NCBI GenBank assembly: GCA_036266195.1
Contig: DATANP010000412.1
Span: 1 to 7,462, forward strand
DNA length: 7,462 nucleotides
Direction of reading: 5' to 3'
Origin: DATMER01 sp036266195
GTDB taxonomy: Bacteria > Acidobacteriota > Thermoanaerobaculia > Multivoradales > UBA5704
Each line of letters begins with the position of its first letter. Position 1 is the stretch's first letter. The translations under genes were made by a program, and so were the position numbers. Shown in pieces: positions 4,987 through 7,462 of this stretch. The notes under the pieces are model-generated. The model was not told the origin of the DNA and made no database searches. It was given only the letters and a program-made list of their open reading frames with translations.

Positions 4987-7462
4987 TCTTTTCTCGCCCT
5001 CGCCCTCCTCCTGGCCCTGCCGGCGACAGCCCAGGGCCCGTCCGCCGACTGGCGGACTCTGGAGACGCCGCACTTCCGCGTCCACTATCCGGCTGAGTCG
5101 GAAGCCTGGGCGCAACGGGCGGCGGGGCGGCTGGAGTCGATCCGCGAGCGGGTGGCGGCGGAGGTCGGGTATATGCCTCCGGAAACGGTGGACGTGCTGG
5201 TCTCCGATCCGGTGGCCGACCCCAACGGCGCCGCGATCCCGATCCTCGGCTGGCCCCGGCTCGTGCTGTGGACCAGCCCGCCGGGCCCGGTCTCGGTCAT
5301 CGGGCACTATACGGAGTGGTCCGAGCTGCTCCTCGTCCATGAGGAGACTCACCTCGTCCATCTCCTGAGACCGTCCCGCAACCCCTGGCGCCAGCTCCTG
5401 GCCCGGATCGCTCCCGCCGGCCCGATCACGCTCGGCGCGCCGCGGTGGGTGGTCGAGGGGTACGCGACCGTGGTCGAAGGCCGGCTCACCGGCTCGGGCC
5501 GGCCCAACAGCGACGTGCGCGCGGCGATTCTGAGACGCTGGGCGCAGGCCGGCCGGCTGCCGAGCTATGGATTGCTGGCCTCGGACGCCGGCGACTGGCA
5601 GGGCATGGGCATGGCCTACCTGGTGGGCTCGGCCTACCTGGAGTGGCTGGAGGAGCGCGCCGGTCCCGGCAGCCTGCGCAAGCTCTGGTCGAGGATGACT
5701 GCGCGGCAGACCCGCAGCTTCGACAGCGCCTTCGAAGGGGTTTTCGGCGATTCGCCCACCAAGCTCTACGACCGCTTCCGCGCCGAGATGACCTGGCGCG
5801 CTCTCGAAGCCGAGCACAGGCTGGGCGAGGTACGGGAGGGCGAGCTCTGGCAGGACCTGTCCTGGGACGTCGGCGATCCGGCGCTCTCGCCGGACGGCTC
5901 CAAGCTGGCCGTCGTGCTCGGGTCCCGCGACCAGCCGGCCCGGCTCGTGGTCTGGTCCACGGCTCCTGACGAGAAGGCCGAGAAGGATTGGGAGGAGAAG
6001 CGGCGCAAGCTCCTGGAGCGCGATCCCGAGGACGTTCCGGCCGAGCGCACGAAGCCCTTCCCGAAGAAGCCGCTCCACACGCTCGGCGCCACGGACGGGG
6101 TCGAGCCCACCATGCCGCGCTGGATGCCGGACGGCCGGTCGATCCTCTTCGTCCGCTTCGAGCCCGACCGCGAAGGCTTCCTCCATCCCGACCTCTTTCG
6201 CTGGATTCCCGAGTCGGGAGAGGTTCAGCGGATCACGCGCGAGGCCGATCTCCGCGAGCCGGACCCGTCTCCGAACGGCGCCTGGGCCGTGGCCGTCCGC
6301 CACCGGAACGGCGCCTCGCAGCTCGTCCGGACCGACCTCGCGACCGGCGCGGTGACCGAGATCACGCCGCCGTCCGTGGAAGAGGTCTACGACCGGCCGC
6401 GGATCTCTCCGGATGGCAGAAGCGTGGTCTTCGCCCGGCATCGCGAAGGAGCCTGGCGGCTGGTCGTCCGAGATCTGACGTCAGGAGAAGAGAGGACGCT
6501 TGTGCCTCCTCGGGACGGCACAGTGGCCGGGCCGTCCTGGAGTCAGGACGGTCGCACGGTCTACGCCATGGTCGGAGACCGCGGGTTCATCGACGTCTGG
6601 GCCTTTCCTCTCGACGGCGAGCCATTCGCGATGACCCGGACCTCCGGAGCCGCGTTCGCTCCGACCCCGGCTCCGGACGGCCTCTTCTATCTCTCCCTGG
6701 AGCCGGACGGCCTGGACCTCCGGCGCCTGGACATGAAGCAGGAGATCGCGGCGGCTCCGGCGGTCGACCTGCCTCGCGAGTTGGCTCCGGTCATCCGCCC
6801 TGCTTCCGAAAAGCCGGAGCCGTTTGTGGTGGCCGAGCCGGGAGAGTCCCGACCCTACGGCCTGGGCCGCCAGGAGCTGCTGCCCCTGATCGGAGGGTCC
6901 GGCTCCTCCTCCGGCGGCACGGTCGAGCTGGGGGCCCGGGGCGGCGACATTGTGGGCAGGCTCGACTGGCTGGTCCTCGGAGCGCTGTCCGGGAGAGGCT
7001 GGGCCGAGGGCGGCGCGATCGCGGCAGCCTGGCGCGGCTGGCCAGTCGAGGTTGGATTCCACGTCTTCCAGGTGGACGAGCGGCCGTCCGACCGGCGCGG
7101 CGCCGAGCTGTCGGCCCGCTGGGACCAGATCTGGAGCGGCGGCCGATTCCAGGTCTCCGGCCGGACGCTCTTCGGCCGGGTGGAGGACTTCAATCAGCAG
7201 ATCGCCTCGCTCTCGGCCGGCTACTCCCTTTTCCGCAGGCATGGCCCCTGGCGTCTGAGCGTCGGGCTCGCGGGGCACCACGACTCGGGCTGGACGGACG
7301 GCGATTCCTGGTCCCGCTCCACCGGCTGGGCGCGGCTCGGGCTCGGTCATGATGACAGCCGCCTGGTCCTCGACTGGCGGCGCGGCGCCTCCTCGGACGT
7401 GCAGCATCCGTTCGACCTGTTCCAGCTCGGCGGCGCGGACACCAGCCTCCTGCCGGAATCAG
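4981..7462 (+). CDS. Secreted gluzincin-type metalloprotease / PD40 propeller / probable outer-membrane barrel protein, 3'-truncated
   Basis: The frame stays open for 827 codons and runs off the right edge. Residues 1-18 are a signal peptide (R2, hydrophobic core, cleavage probably after the A-T-A ending at 17). Residues about 23-270 form a peptidase-MA-like domain with HEETH at 120-124 and WVVEGYA at 156-162, where E159 is the likely third zinc ligand. PD40/TolB-like blades follow, marked by SPDG at 303-306, MPDG at 382-385, SPNG at 430-433, SPDG at 476-479, SQDG at 521-524 and a weaker APDG near 564-567. A charged insert occupies about 329-366. From about 645 onward, alternating amphipathic strands rich in G, W, Y and R resemble an outer-membrane beta-barrel, still incomplete at the edge. 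Proteolysis at the cell surface is plausible; substrate and partners are unknown. The start GTG lies in a repeat element. Confidence 0.85.
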   Translation, partial: MRSFLALALLLALPATAQGPSADWRTLETPHFRVHYPAESEAWAQRAAGRLESIRERVAAEVGYMPPETVDVLVSDPVADPNGAAIPILGWPRLVLWTSPPGPVSVIGHYTEWSELLLVHEETHLVHLLRPSRNPWRQLLARIAPAGPITLGAPRWVVEGYATVVEGRLTGSGRPNSDVRAAILRRWAQAGRLPSYGLLASDAGDWQGMGMAYLVGSAYLEWLEERAGPGSLRKLWSRMTARQTRSFDSAFEGVFGDSPTKLYDRFRAEMTWRALEAEHRLGEVREGELWQDLSWDVGDPALSPDGSKLAVVLGSRDQPARLVVWSTAPDEKAEKDWEEKRRKLLERDPEDVPAERTKPFPKKPLHTLGATDGVEPTMPRWMPDGRSILFVRFEPDREGFLHPDLFRWIPESGEVQRITREADLREPDPSPNGAWAVAVRHRNGASQLVRTDLATGAVTEITPPSVEEVYDRPRISPDGRSVVFARHREGAWRLVVRDLTSGEERTLVPPRDGTVAGPSWSQDGRTVYAMVGDRGFIDVWAFPLDGEPFAMTRTSGAAFAPTPAPDGLFYLSLEPDGLDLRRLDMKQEIAAAPAVDLPRELAPVIRPASEKPEPFVVAEPGESRPYGLGRQELLPLIGGSGSSSGGTVELGARGGDIVGRLDWLVLGALSGRGWAEGGAIAAAWRGWPVEVGFHVFQVDERPSDRRGAELSARWDQIWSGGRFQVSGRTLFGRVEDFNQQIASLSAGYSLFRRHGPWRLSVGLAGHHDSGWTDGDSWSRSTGWARLGLGHDDSRLVLDWRRGASSDVQHPFDLFQLGGADTSLLPES

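Noticed and set aside
4609..6441. 610-codon open frame on the minus strand
   Set aside because: It is opposite the CDGSH gene, repeat copy 2 and the protease/propeller gene. It has no recognisable domain, is rich in R, G, P and H in the manner of GC-rich shadow frames, and the genes opposite have clear motifs.
5988..7352. 454-codon plus-strand open frame within the propeller gene
   Set aside because: It is a different frame from the signal-peptide, HExxH and PD40 coding frame, with a composition dominated by R, G, P and A and no motif. The frame that starts at 4981 explains the region.

Overview
The window is strongly GC-rich (by eye, not counted) and tightly packed, with long spurious open frames on both strands. 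It looks like a chromosomal stretch of a Gram-negative bacterium: the last gene ends in what appears to be an outer-membrane beta-barrel. A secreted metalloprotease/PD40-propeller protein plus C-rich palindromic repeats suggests an uncultured soil or sediment lineage, possibly Acidobacteriota, but the phylum is a low-confidence guess.

Layout. At the left edge is the 3' part of a YcxB-like membrane protein gene (+, to 449). Only 4 bp separate it from a convergent class V aminotransferase-fold gene (-, 454-1593). A 417-bp gap follows. It holds the aminotransferase leader (1594-1620), a palindromic MITE/REP-like element (1647-1807) and a separate array of direct and inverted repeats (1823-2027). 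The array runs into the 3' end of a UPF0104/LPG_synthase_TM-type membrane protein gene (-, 2011-3066), whose stop codon lies inside a repeat unit. A 37-bp divergent gap leads to a rightward series: a group II PLP-dependent amino acid decarboxylase (3104-4546), a CDGSH iron-sulfur protein (4596-4817), a second copy of the palindromic element (4821-4986) and a large gene that runs off the right edge (4981 to beyond 7462). That last gene encodes a signal peptide, an HExxH gluzincin-type protease domain, a PD40 beta-propeller and a probable beta-barrel.

How the genes relate. I see no obvious single pathway. Two genes encode unrelated PLP enzymes and two encode inner-membrane proteins. The decarboxylase and CDGSH genes may be co-transcribed. 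The most notable point is at 4966-4986: the right end of the second palindromic element supplies both the ribosome-binding site and the GTG start of the protease/propeller gene. The same outward-facing arrangement recurs at the right end of the first copy, where it opens only a 31-codon frame. I find no CRISPR array, tRNA, rRNA, transposase or recognisable defence system.
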